Shown: positions 1 to 9,541, counted from the first letter of the stretch. The stretch is DNA of 12,564 nucleotides from Baffinella frigidus (GCA_026770585.1 MU648008.1:16706-29269), one strand, 5' to 3'. Notes: generated by a model not told the origin, from the letters alone. Program-made: numbers and translations.

Positions 1-159
1 CCCGCCCGACTCACTGTCCTCCTCAGCCCGCTCCCTCCCCCGATCCGCGAGACGCTGCGCCCGATCCTGGACCCTCCTCTCCTCCCTCTCCTGCGCCATC
101 GACTCCTCCGACTCCTTGTCAACCACGTTCCCGTTCCCGTCATGCATCTCATCCGCCAT
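1..159 (-). CDS. N-terminal part of an acidic hypothetical protein, cut by the window edge
   Basis: Reading the minus strand from the ATG at 159-157 gives 53 codons with no stop up to the window edge. The peptide starts MADEMHDGNGNVV and becomes rich in Glu and Arg (KESEESMAQEREERRVQ), as in a charged helix or coiled coil. No domain can be recognised. Third codon positions are mostly G or C, which favours real coding. The ORF diverges from the LINE on the other strand, with its start about 180 bp from the LINE's first in-frame ATG. It could be the 5' exon of a host gene next to, or interrupted by, the LINE. It could also be a chance opening on the complement of a C-rich strand. No promoter element was recognised between the two. 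Confidence 0.4.
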   Translation of the reverse strand, partial: MADEMHDGNGNVVDKESEESMAQEREERRVQDRAQRLADRGRERAEEDSESGG

Positions 160-181
160 CGCACGAGAGTGTTGGCAAAAC

Positions 182-263
182 CCAAAAGTCCAAAAATTGA
201 CAAATCCCCAGAAATAGCGAAACCAAAAGTCCAAAAGTTGACAAGTGTGAGGATTTGACGATG
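182..263 (+). repeat. Two 22-bp direct repeats at 41-bp spacing upstream of the LINE ORF1
   Basis: A 22-bp A-rich unit at 182-203 (ccaaaagtccaaaaattgac then aa) recurs at 223-244 with one mismatch (a to g). The starts are 41 bp apart, so this may be a two-copy tandem array of about 41 bp. It sits immediately upstream of the first LINE reading frame. Repeated 5' units act as promoter monomers in some LINEs; that role here is only a suggestion. Confidence 0.55.
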
Positions 264-337
264 TGAGTGTAATACAAAGCACCAAAGCACCAAAGACAAA
301 CTCCGACGGAGTTCTGAACTCCAGCGATCCAGAAAGA

Positions 338-3300
338 ATGCCAGCCCCACCCGAACAAGAACCCCGCCCCACTCCAAGCTTTCCAAGAGACATACTGCAC
401 CCCTCCCCCACATCCCCCCTCCCCTGCTACCCAAATGCAGGATTGCCAGCCCCGCCTGAACAAGAACCCTGCCCCAACACCAGCACCGATGCCCTCCGAG
501 GCTGGGCAGACGCTGCTGCTGCCACCCGCTCCGCCCCCAGCGCCGACGTTATCCGAGGTGGAGCCGACTCCGTATTCATCCCAGATGAAATCCCGTTTGA
601 CCCAACAAAACACTTCTGGACCTCAGACGAAGACGACACCGCGGGACAAATTGGAGCACTCTGCCTCCAAAACCTGACACGGCATCTACTAAAAAATCCT
701 CTCCTCAAAAACCTCAAATGCCGCCTGGCTATACCTCTCGCCCTGTACCACAGCCTTCCCAACCAATTCAAACAGACGGGCGTCCCAGCACCCCCAAACT
801 CAGAGGACCCCTCCCCGATCGTATTCCACCTCAACCCCGGATTTCACTGGTTTGTAATATTCCTCCTTGCAGACAGCTCCGGAACCCTGCATGCTCTATA
901 CAGACAGCTCCGGAACCCTGCATGCTCTATATACAAAAACTCCTCCAAAAATGACAATGCAACGAAACCAATGATAGCTGCATTCATCCAAGAATACACC
1001 AAATACCATAATGATAACAGACTCATCATGATGCATGACCACACCGACTCTCCCAACAACAACAAATCAACCTACCAGAATGACAGCCTCAGCTGCGGAG
1101 CAGCCACCATCATCAACTCATACTATATTGCTAAGCGATGCTGCAGCCTAGGACCTGATGAACTGATCAACAAATTTGCAGACCTACCATTCCTCACCAT
1201 GGATGAAGCCCATACCTCCCTCCGATCAATGTTCCCACCCTCCAACAATCCAGGACCCCACACACCACCCAGCCATCAATCCCTCTCCCTCTACCACAAC
1301 CAGCACGCCCCCCCCCTCAACTTATTCCCCCCATTCCCCACAGCCATAATCCAGCAACCCCCACGCCCCCTCCCCCAAGCACCAATTGTCCCCCAAAACA
1401 CCGCTCCACACCCGCCCTCAACAGCATCAATCGTGGTCCCAATAGACCTCCCGCTCCCAATCCCCACCACGGATCTAGAATTCTATCTCCCCGAAGCAGC
1501 ACCACCCGGAGCGATGCTCGCACAGGCAGTGCCCGTCCAACACTCGCCACCATCGGCATCCCCCAGAGCTCAAGGACCCTCGCCCACACAAATCAAGGAT
1601 GCCCTGGGAGGCCTCCAAGGGGATGACAACGTCCTGACTCCTGCCTCCCCGGAACGATTCTCCCTGATACTATCCAACACATGTGGAAAATGCATCCCAA
1701 CAACGCTAGACAACTACGTAATTGAATCCTCACGTATCGTTGCCCACTCAAACCTCCTCACCAAGGACCCAATTATCTGTGACATTGCAATTCTAGTAGA
1801 AGCCAGAATCGACGGTGCCGCCAGAATAACAACCTTCCTAAAAGACGTGAATGGCACAGAGGATAAATGCACAGCCTTCTTTGCCCCCACCTGCTCAAAA
1901 ACGTCCGAAGCATTCTCCCCCAACCCCCGCGACAAAAAAGAACGCATAGGCTCCGGCGGAATAGTTGCACTCATCACCAAAGAAATGGCTGACAAATACA
2001 AACCCACCTCAGCACACTACTGCTCCGGGAGAATCCTCCACCTTCAAATCGGCCAGCTTCACATCTTCGCCGTTTACGGTGTGAGCGCCCCAACCTCACA
2101 CCCCCAACGCCAACTCCAAAGAGAAGTGCACGACCAACTTCGCGAATTAATTAGCCCATTGCAAGATACTCAACAAAACCAGATAAATGCCGGAACAACA
2201 CCGATCAGAATTATGCTGGTAGGAGACATCAATAGCGCCTCCAATCCCAGTCTCGACCGCTCATCCAAGAAAGCCACAGCCTATGACAAATCTCCACATG
2301 CAATCACAGCCCTCCTAATCTCCCTGGGCTTCATAGACAGGCACCGGAAACGTCACCCTCAATCTGAACACTACTCCTTCTACCGTACAAACAAACACGA
2401 TGTAGAAAAACCAATCACATCCAGAATAGACGGCGTATACCTAGATGCCCACACCGCTGGACTATATCCCGCAGACAGATACAGCTCTGCAATCGGCTGC
2501 CTTCCGGGCCCATACACAACAGACCACCGCCCTGTCTTCGTGTCCTTCCCCTCACTACTCACTCCATCAACCACACCAACAACACCTGAATCTCTCCCAA
2601 CCCCCCGCCCCTCCCGCTGGCCCCTCAAAGAATACCAGACCAACCTCTACAAAGAGGCTCTCCACCCAAACAAACCCTTGGGCGCAAAAATCCTGGCTGA
2701 AATAGAATCCTGGCGCACCACCAACAACGCGTCGAACGATGAACCGCAAACAGACCGAACATCGGCAATGAACACGAATATCTGTAACATATTTCAGCAC
2801 CTCCGTGAAGCCGTGCAAGAAGTCAAAGCCAAATACCGCAAAAGCACACGAACAAAAAACACCCCACCTGACCATCACAATGATCTATCCTCCCTAGTAG
2901 ATTCCTTGAGAAAATACTCCCCAAACCTACTTGACAACCCCACAAATGCCCCACCAGACAAACCCCAACAATACATCCCTGACCATCTTAAAAACTCATC
3001 CCACCATACTCTGAAAGCACACCTCGTTACCGCCCCCCCCCCTCCCAACAATGAATCAGACAGCTCATGGCACAAATGGGCCTCAAAAAGCATCCCCGCA
3101 ATAGCTGAACACCTTCGCAAGCACCACAACCTCACACACACAACACAGAGAACATGGTCACCCTACACCCCCTTCCCCCCAAGACGAATTAAACCTCAAA
3201 CAACATTTACACAAGACATAAAAGGACAGACCGGGCTCATTGATGGCCTGTGTAAAAAACCACCCCCATGGGCAACCCGCTCCAACCTCATCCCCGTCAA

Positions 3301-3847
3301 CAAAGGAAACTGGGCACTCAAACCCAAAGCCCTTGCAGAACTCACTCTCTCCACCGTCGAAGGAACCTTCTCGGATAAAACAATCCCATTCAACCCAGCC
3401 AAACCAGACACACTGGGACCATGGCTCGTCCCTACGGCCTTCAAAGAAGCGCTGACAACACAACCTCCCGATTCTCACCCGCAACTCATCACCGACCAGG
3501 AGGAAGCACACAACAATGTCGAGCGGGTTGCAACCAACATCCTGGCGGCAGCGGACATCCTGGCTTCTACCACCCGCCCCTGCAAATGGAGTACATCCTC
3601 CCCTAACCTAACACACGCCGCCACAAAAGTCATAGAAGTGGACGGTCGCATTCCAACACCTGCTCTCACCACCTGGCGCGTTGACCGCCTCACACCTATA
3701 CACCGTCAAGCTGTCCTCAACATCCTGGGAACACATGCCCTCAACCACTCCCTCTCGTGCGCATCAGAACTCACGGCATCACTCCTACCCGCACTCCCCC
3801 ATGAAGCAGCACCAGAAAACCCACCTAACAAACAACAACTCCACTAA
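338..3847 (+). CDS. LINE ORF1: Ulp1-like cysteine protease-like domain plus AP-type endonuclease
   Basis: The product is 1169 residues from the first in-frame ATG (338). The frame is open from 251, but earlier starts would be non-ATG. Residues about 80-290 resemble a C48/Ulp1 protease: His170-Trp171 in a hydrophobic strand (GFHWFVIFLL), and Gln247-x5-Cys253-Gly (YQNDSLSCG). The acidic member of the triad is uncertain. Residues 290-430 are a proline-rich linker. Residues about 440-740 are an EEP endonuclease: Asn447 (SNTCGK), Glu488 (ILVEARID), Tyr in FAVYGV, Asp630/Asn632 (VGDIN), Asp698 (SRIDGVY) and Asp729-His730 (TTDHRPVF). All catalytic positions are present, so it would nick target DNA to prime reverse transcription. 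The last 430 residues match nothing I recognise. The stop overlaps the start of the next frame. Codon use is extremely C-rich and G-poor, like the rest of the element. Confidence 0.8.
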   Translation: MPAPPEQEPRPTPSFPRDILHPSPTSPLPCYPNAGLPAPPEQEPCPNTSTDALRGWADAAAATRSAPSADVIRGGADSVFIPDEIPFDPTKHFWTSDEDDTAGQIGALCLQNLTRHLLKNPLLKNLKCRLAIPLALYHSLPNQFKQTGVPAPPNSEDPSPIVFHLNPGFHWFVIFLLADSSGTLHALYRQLRNPACSIYKNSSKNDNATKPMIAAFIQEYTKYHNDNRLIMMHDHTDSPNNNKSTYQNDSLSCGAATIINSYYIAKRCCSLGPDELINKFADLPFLTMDEAHTSLRSMFPPSNNPGPHTPPSHQSLSLYHNQHAPPLNLFPPFPTAIIQQPPRPLPQAPIVPQNTAPHPPSTASIVVPIDLPLPIPTTDLEFYLPEAAPPGAMLAQAVPVQHSPPSASPRAQGPSPTQIKDALGGLQGDDNVLTPASPERFSLILSNTCGKCIPTTLDNYVIESSRIVAHSNLLTKDPIICDIAILVEARIDGAARITTFLKDVNGTEDKCTAFFAPTCSKTSEAFSPNPRDKKERIGSGGIVALITKEMADKYKPTSAHYCSGRILHLQIGQLHIFAVYGVSAPTSHPQRQLQREVHDQLRELISPLQDTQQNQINAGTTPIRIMLVGDINSASNPSLDRSSKKATAYDKSPHAITALLISLGFIDRHRKRHPQSEHYSFYRTNKHDVEKPITSRIDGVYLDAHTAGLYPADRYSSAIGCLPGPYTTDHRPVFVSFPSLLTPSTTPTTPESLPTPRPSRWPLKEYQTNLYKEALHPNKPLGAKILAEIESWRTTNNASNDEPQTDRTSAMNTNICNIFQHLREAVQEVKAKYRKSTRTKNTPPDHHNDLSSLVDSLRKYSPNLLDNPTNAPPDKPQQYIPDHLKNSSHHTLKAHLVTAPPPPNNESDSSWHKWASKSIPAIAEHLRKHHNLTHTTQRTWSPYTPFPPRRIKPQTTFTQDIKGQTGLIDGLCKKPPPWATRSNLIPVNKGNWALKPKALAELTLSTVEGTFSDKTIPFNPAKPDTLGPWLVPTAFKEALTTQPPDSHPQLITDQEEAHNNVERVATNILAAADILASTTRPCKWSTSSPNLTHAATKVIEVDGRIPTPALTTWRVDRLTPIHRQAVLNILGTHALNHSLSCASELTASLLPALPHEAAPENPPNKQQLH
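339..480 (+). repeat. In-frame 105-bp-spaced repeat encoding PAPPEQEP
   Basis: About 37 bp at 339-375 recurs at 444-480 with a few mismatches. Both copies encode PAPPEQEP followed by a proline-rich stretch. The spacing of 105 bp is a multiple of three, so the frame is kept. It lies in the disordered, proline-rich N-terminus of ORF1. Confidence 0.6.
870..931 (+). repeat. Perfect 31-bp tandem duplication inside the protease-like domain
   Basis: Positions 870-900 and 901-931 are identical (cagacagctccggaaccctg and 11 more bases). The unit is not a multiple of three, so the two copies are read in different frames: DSSGTLHALY in the first copy, RQLRNPACSI in the second. It falls between the His and Gln/Cys motifs of the Ulp1-like domain, where the third catalytic residue would be expected. 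Perfect identity suggests a recent slippage event. Confidence 0.9.
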
Positions 3848-5807
3848 CCCTCCTCCCCAAATTCTAATACCACTATCATTAGCATCCATACACACCCCCG
3901 ACATTCTCCCCAAAAAACTCCAATACTCCAGAACCCCAACCCACACTTCCGTCGACCTACACACGCACGACTCCCCCATAACCCACTCCGCCATCTCCCC
4001 CGACCAACTCCACGTGGCATCCCTATCGTCATCGGGATCCCTACAAGTCTCCTCCCTAAAACACCCCCTCGGCAACCCCCCCCCCCTCAAATCCCCAACA
4101 AGAACAACTACCCTCACCAATGTAACGGCTTTTACCCTCCTCCCCCACCCCCTAGGAACAATACTAGCATACACTACACAACCCCCCAAATCAAAAAAAG
4201 TCAAATCCCCGGCTCAACCAACTAACCTCCTTCACATCAAACTCCTCTTCACCACAAGCAAACCGAAACAATTTAGCCAAGGAATCAATCTACCTCAACA
4301 ACACTCAGTAATATCCATCTCATCCTCCGGAAACGGCTGCCGTTTCACCATCCTGACACGCAAACCACCAAAACGCACCTCACGGAACAGCACATCACAG
4401 GAATCGTCACAATGCTCCCTCCTAGTATACGACCTCCTCCCTTCCCTCAACCACCACTCCCTACCATTCCCATCCAACAGCCGGAATCACACCGTCCGCC
4501 TCCCTATAGCCTACAATCCTACCCCCCCCCCAAACTATTCACCTCAACCTCTACCGGGCAGCGAAGAGACCCCCAAAAGCAAAAGGGGCAAACGAACTGC
4601 CCCCACACCCCCAAAGCCTCAAAAGGATATACCTCCTCCACAAACACCCGCAAGCCCAGAACCACACCAGGCCCCAATCTCGATCTCCCTGAACCACACG
4701 GGTTCACTCATAGCCACAATACCGTCTAACCCCTCCTGCGAAGCACACATCTGGCCCATCCCCCTCTCAAGCAAACACAAATGCCCAGACATCCCCACAT
4801 CAATCCCCCAACCAATTGACACCTGTCGCTGGTACCAGGACTCCACCCTCATCGCACGCTCGCCATCCACCAGACTCCTACACGCATGGCACGTGACCCC
4901 CCCCCCCTCTGGTGAGCTGAACTCAGCCACTTCTGACATAGAACTTGCCCCAATTCCGCTGACTCAAAATGACACCGCCAACAGCCCTATCCTCGCCATA
5001 TCACTCAACGGGGCCTCTCTCCTGGTGGCAACACCAAACGAACCTCCGACCTGGCATCCCACTCTACCCGCTCTCGATTCCGAAAAGATAGGCTTACACC
5101 TCCTGCACACCACATGGTCCCTGTGGACATCTTCATTTGTATCGGAAGCGACCCTCACCGCTACCAGCCTCAGGGAACACTACAACAAGATAATTGACAC
5201 ATGGGGCCCCCCTGCCCCCGCCCCCAACTGTCCCAACCACCAAGCCCTCCAAGATGACTTCCGCGCCTGCCGGAAACCCTTTGCCAACACGGATGAACTC
5301 CTCTCTGCCCTAAAAAGCATGGACTCCAACAAAACCGGGGGCGCCACGGGCACAACCCGAGAACACATCTTGCATGCACCATCTTACCTCCACGACTGGC
5401 TCCTCGAACTTACAACACCAATGTTTGGCGGATCAATCCCCCCTGCCCTCCGACACGGAGTGATCAACCCCCTGGTTAAGGACCACAACCGCTTCCGAGC
5501 CATCAACCTCCTAGAAACAACATATAAACTGGTATCAAGCACCATTTCCAATCGCATTCTCATCCTCCTGGACAAACACAATATCCTCACTCTATCCCAA
5601 TTCGGTTTCCGCCACGGAGGAGACACAGAACAACCAATCTCCATTATAGACGCAATCTGGGATTATACACGCACACCAGGGGCCCCATCATTATACACCG
5701 CCCCCATGGACTGCATGGAGGCATTTGATACGGTCCAACACAACTGGCTCCTCATTGGAATGGCCCACGTTGGAGCCCCCCCTGAATTCCTTGACTACGT
5801 CACATAA
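3801..5807 (+). pseudogene. LINE ORF2, first part: beta-propeller-like region and N-terminal half of the reverse transcriptase
   Basis: The frame holds 668 codons from the ATG at 3801 to TAA at 5805-5807. It is open further upstream, with another ATG at 3735, but that stretch overlaps ORF1 coding. Residues about 50-440 contain repeated hydrophobic blade-like units of WD40 type: DSPITHSAISPDQLHVASLS with SGSLQV after it, APISISLNHTGSLIATI with HIWPI after it, STLIARSPSTRLLHAWHV, and SPILAISLNGASLLVA. From about residue 490 the RT begins: ALKSMDSNKTGGATG (motif 0), LVKDHNRFRAINLLETTYKL (motif 1), QFGFRHGGDTEQP, and motif A MDCMEAFDTV with catalytic Asp637. The TAA cuts the palm before motif B, and the same frame continues with RT sequence directly after it, so this is a nonsense mutation or a sequence error. 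Start with ORF1 could be by reinitiation at the overlap, by +1 frameshifting, or an indel may have split a single ORF. Confidence 0.75.
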
Positions 5808-6227
5808 GTCCTCAAAGGACACACACGATCCGTGCAAACGGCATACACCAACTCCACCCCCTACACCGAATTCATCTCACCACAGTCCGGCACCTTCCAG
5901 GGCGACCCCCAAGCCTCGACCCTCTTTCTATTCTGCCAACACCTCACCCTCATGCTCGTCGAAAAATATGGCGGACCCGGCTTCCCCCTCCCCCCCACGC
6001 CACTCCCCCCTGGATGCGAAGGCCCACTGCCCCCACCACTGCCAGTCAAAGTCCTGTCCTATGCTGACGACACAAAACCAATCGACACAACCCTCAAAGG
6101 GGTCCTACAATCCATGTCCATGGCAACCCTAGGACAAAGCATCCAAGGAATAAGAAATAACGGATCCGAAGCTCTCATCACCATACCCCTGGAACCGAAA
6201 TTCCCTCACCACCACCGTCCATCCTAG
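5808..6227 (+). pseudogene. LINE reverse transcriptase, continuation after the stop: motifs B and C
   Basis: This is the same frame as the preceding segment, open from just after TAA 5805-5807 to TAG 6225-6227. It carries RT motif B (SGTFQGDPQASTLFLF, with QGDP at 5898-5909) and motif C (VLSYADD, with YADD at 6060-6071), the two magnesium-binding aspartates. The following helix (ATLGQSIQGIRNNGSEALI) fits the region after YADD. After about 6160 the frame becomes doubtful, and homologous sequence continues in another frame (IKDFRFLGHRL at about 6280-6312). A net -1 (or +2) frameshift therefore lies in 6161-6225. Confidence 0.8.
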
Positions 6228-9200
6228 CCCTGGACGCATACGGCACGTTTGCACCACAATTCCCAACCATCCTACCCCACATAAAAGATTTCCGCTTCCT
6301 TGGCCACAGACTCCAACAATCCCCCGCCCCAGACCCCTTGAACCCAAACCTCTACCTCCCAGGATCCCATCACAGCGAAATATATGCCATGCACCTAGCC
6401 ACGAAAAGATCCTTTGAGTTCGTCGCCACCAGCCGAAACAGCTCCACCAAACAACTGCGAGAAGCAGCCCGAGCTAACCTCATCCCTAGGATAACCGGCA
6501 TACAACAACATGCCCCCCCCCTCCCGACAATCATAGAAGAAATCGACGAGTCACTCACCAAACTCGCCCTCAACTCCATCGACCTATCAATCCACGAATC
6601 ATCCCTAAAACCCCTCTCCCGGGCAGTATGCTCCCCCGCTGATCAAGGCGGACTGGGACTCCCCAGCCTCCGCGCATCAATCATCCACCGCCAATCCAAC
6701 CTCATCCAGGCAGCTCTCCGCAGCAAACACCCCTGGGTACGAGCTGCCGCCCACCTCGGCCTCCGCCCCCCTCACCCAAACCTCACAACCGCCCCATCCG
6801 CTTGGAATCGAGCGCAAATGCTGGCCACAGAAGGTCTTACAACACACATAAAGCCATCCCCCTCCTGCCTACCGACCCCCACCATTCTACCTCCTCCCCC
6901 CGCAGCAATATCACCCCAAGATGCCTCAAAAAAAGCTGCCAACGCCCTCATTACACATCATGCACGCGCCATCGTCCCCTGCTCCTCCTTTGCCTACCGC
7001 ATATCCCTCACCGAAGACTCCACAGACAGCAACTCACCCCTCCAAGCCCCGCACACCCAAGCCTTCCTGTACACCACCATTCTCGCGGCATGGACTGCCC
7101 TCAACAAAGTGAACAACGCGACAGGAATCTACGCCCTCCACCTACCATCTATCCTCCCTGCACCCCAAGCCCCCCGCAACGAACCCCCCACCGCCTTCTT
7201 ACTAGAACACCCTCCCATCATTCAACGCAGCAGCATCCTCGGCCACCACAACAAACCAGCGTGGGAGCGTGCGGGAGACCAATCACCATGCCCCACCTGC
7301 CTCACAGAATGGGCAGATCTCCTCCACAGACGATTGGACCAACACCCCCACCCACGCACCTTCACTCTAGTGACCGACGGATCCCTACTCCCCAATACCG
7401 CATGCCCAGCACTTGCACGTAAATACGCTACCAAGAATCCATCTCGATTCCACCTCCCCATCCCACAATGGCTCCCCCAGAACACCCGACCACACACTCC
7501 TTGGCCTGACGTCATCTCGACCCTCCTCGCCTCACACCGAGAGACTCTCCTACATTTTGCTGCCCCCCCAATCACTCCGAACGGATATCCCATCGTATCC
7601 TTCTGGATGTATTGGTTCGAGCCCCCTTATCAGGCTAAAACCCCAGGATGGTATCTAACCTGGGCATACCTCCACAACCGAACCACACTGGAAGTCCAGC
7701 CGTTCCTCCTCACCAACCCTGGCCTATCACAAAACACCCGCAACAACAGTGAACGCCCTCTACACGTCTCCCTCGAATCCATCCCAGATGCCCCACCAGA
7801 TATCACCGAAATGGCAAAACTGGCAATCCTTGAACTTCTCCCCAAGACAAAAACAACCGGATCACCCATATGGTGGCCTGCGCAACAACCGCCCCCACAC
7901 ATTCCCTCAAGTGCCCCATGCGATCCTCCCCCCAATGAGGTACCCCAAACACAATGGCCACCCTCACTCCCACCCAATGCCCTCCTACAGGTGGACACAT
8001 TCATACAATCAACTCTCGCTCACGCTTCCGCCGCCCGCTCTCTCATCGGCAGAGCTAAATGGGACACCATATGCTCCACATTCTCCTTTGACCCAACACA
8101 CAAAACACATGGAGATCTCCTCGACATCCTGACCGAAACCCCATACCCCGGCCCCAAAAACGCGAAACACAATTCCATAGGCTCCCACCACTCATCCCTC
8201 ACCCTTGCACTGCAATGGAACTATATCAAAGCCCATGCACCCCCACCACTGCTGGCCCTGGACGAAACACTATCCCCCCTATCCGACCCTCGCATGCCCA
8301 CGCCACACCCCACATTCTCCCCAGAGTCATGGCAATCCATCGTATCCGCCCTTCCTCCCGAAAACCAGGACAAATGGGAAGCCGACTATGAAGCTGAACC
8401 CGCTGACCCCACATGCATGTGTGGCGTCTCTTTCAAAACACAACAGGCACTCCTAGTGCACACCTCCAACCCACCAGATTCCCTCGTCCTACACTGCCCT
8501 GACCTCTCCACCCTCCCTCGTATGGCCGCAGCCTGGCTTCTCCTTGACCATGACTCATGGCCCCTGATCGGCGAAGCACACCGCCTCCCGCTCCCAGGAA
8601 ACTGCGCAGCAGACGCATCCATCACTGAACTCATAATCCTCCCCCTTGCCCTCACAGCTATCCTTCATGCGCCACAAGAACCAGACGCACCTCCGCTCCT
8701 CCCTACAGGGTCAACCATCAAATGGTGTTCCGACTGCGAGCGAGCCCTATTCACGGTTTTCCCCAAAACCAATCGCCCACTCTCCTGCCCTCGCGGTGCC
8801 CTGACCTCACTCCACCACACTGACGCCTATGCCAAACTCGCTCTGGAACACCTCACCGAGCGAGAAGTTGATCTCACCTACGAATGGAACCCATGCTACC
8901 ACAACCTACCCCCCGAAGACCCCAAACGCGCCCACCCCAACCTTTTAGCAAACCACGCTGTAGATATTGCTGCCAAAGCCGCAACCTGGGTGGGACGATC
9001 CGAGGAAACCAAGTACATCGCTGCTCTCCACTCCATCCCCGACCTCTTCACCCCTCGCTCCTCCCCGCACGCCATTGCCCTCAGCCTCCACAATGCGATC
9101 CTCCACAACTCCAAAGACCGCCTCCCAACAATTCTGGCATCCTCCTCCCTCCGTCGCGCCCTCTCCACGGACAAACACCTTGCGTGTGACGCTGTGGCAT

Positions 9201-9541
9201 ACCTTATCCTCAATGGTTATGCTGATGGCCCATCCACAGGGCGAGCCCCTAACTTGGTCTCCGACCAGGCAGCGGCGGCCCGTCACCGAGCCGCTCTGGG
9301 ACACATGCCCTCCTGTCTTGACGAACTCGTCCAATCCCTACCTGAAGCCTCCAAAAAACTCCTCGAAGAGTGCGGATGTGACTCCCACTGCCTTTGGTGC
9401 AACTCCATGTCCTTCCCCGAGGCGAAGGACACACGCGAGCACACCGCATTCCAATGTCCCAAATTCCGGGCAGCATTTCACGACGGTGACCTTGACTTTG
9501 CCCAACACCTTAATGAAAATACCCAGGTAAAAAAGGGGTGA
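6161..9541 (+). pseudogene. LINE ORF2, last part: RT thumb, RNase H-like domain and CCHC zinc knuckle
   Basis: The frame is open from 6161 to TGA 9539-9541. LINE sequence ends at 9517, and the last seven codons and the stop come from the inserted element's terminal repeat. It begins with IKDFRFLGHRL, the usual step after YADD, then a GGLGLPSLRASI thumb motif at about 6648-6683. A long connection of unknown function follows. An RNase H-like domain covers about 8480-8990: candidate Asp at 8501-8503 (HCPDLSTLPRMAAAW), Glu at 8627-8629 (ITELIILPLAL), Asp at 8732-8734 (KWCSDCERAL) and Asp at 8963-8965 (NHAVDIAAKAA). RNase H would remove the RNA from the RNA-DNA hybrid. The first motif reads PDLS rather than the usual TDGS, so activity is uncertain. 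A CCHC knuckle follows, C-x2-C-x13-H-x4-C, with codons at 9389, 9398, 9440 and 9455 (CLWC...EHTAFQC). There is no need for a start here; this is broken off from the RT by the upstream frameshift. Confidence 0.75.
9509..9517 (+). repeat. Left target-site duplication of the inserted element
   Basis: CTTAATGAA lies directly outside the left terminal inverted repeat. The right side has CTAATGAA directly outside the other repeat (12283-12290). Seven bases (TAATGAA) are identical; the left copy has one extra T. A duplication of 8-9 bp would suit hAT-like (8 bp) or MULE-like (9 bp) elements. Confidence 0.7.

Noticed and set aside
182-263. CRISPR-like repeats
   Set aside because: There are only two copies in a eukaryotic context, with no array.
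263-268. GTGAGT as a splice donor at the LINE start
   Set aside because: It matches a donor well but there is no upstream exon or matching acceptor to support an intron.
251-337. Starts for ORF1 upstream of 338
   Set aside because: The upstream opening begins with GTG at 263, not ATG; the ATG at 261 is followed at once by a stop. The first proper in-frame ATG is 338.
5805-5807. TAA as a sense codon (altered genetic code)
   Set aside because: Across several thousand LINE codons only this one TAA is in frame, so reassignment is unlikely.
149-9334. The many minus-strand ORFs along the LINE
   Set aside because: They are complements of a C-rich, G-poor coding strand, where stops are rare by composition; none shows a domain.
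164-9517. LTR retrotransposon or virus-derived element
   Set aside because: There are no terminal repeats, gag, retroviral-type protease or integrase; an EEP endonuclease next to a YADD RT with C-terminal RNase H and CCHC is a LINE arrangement.
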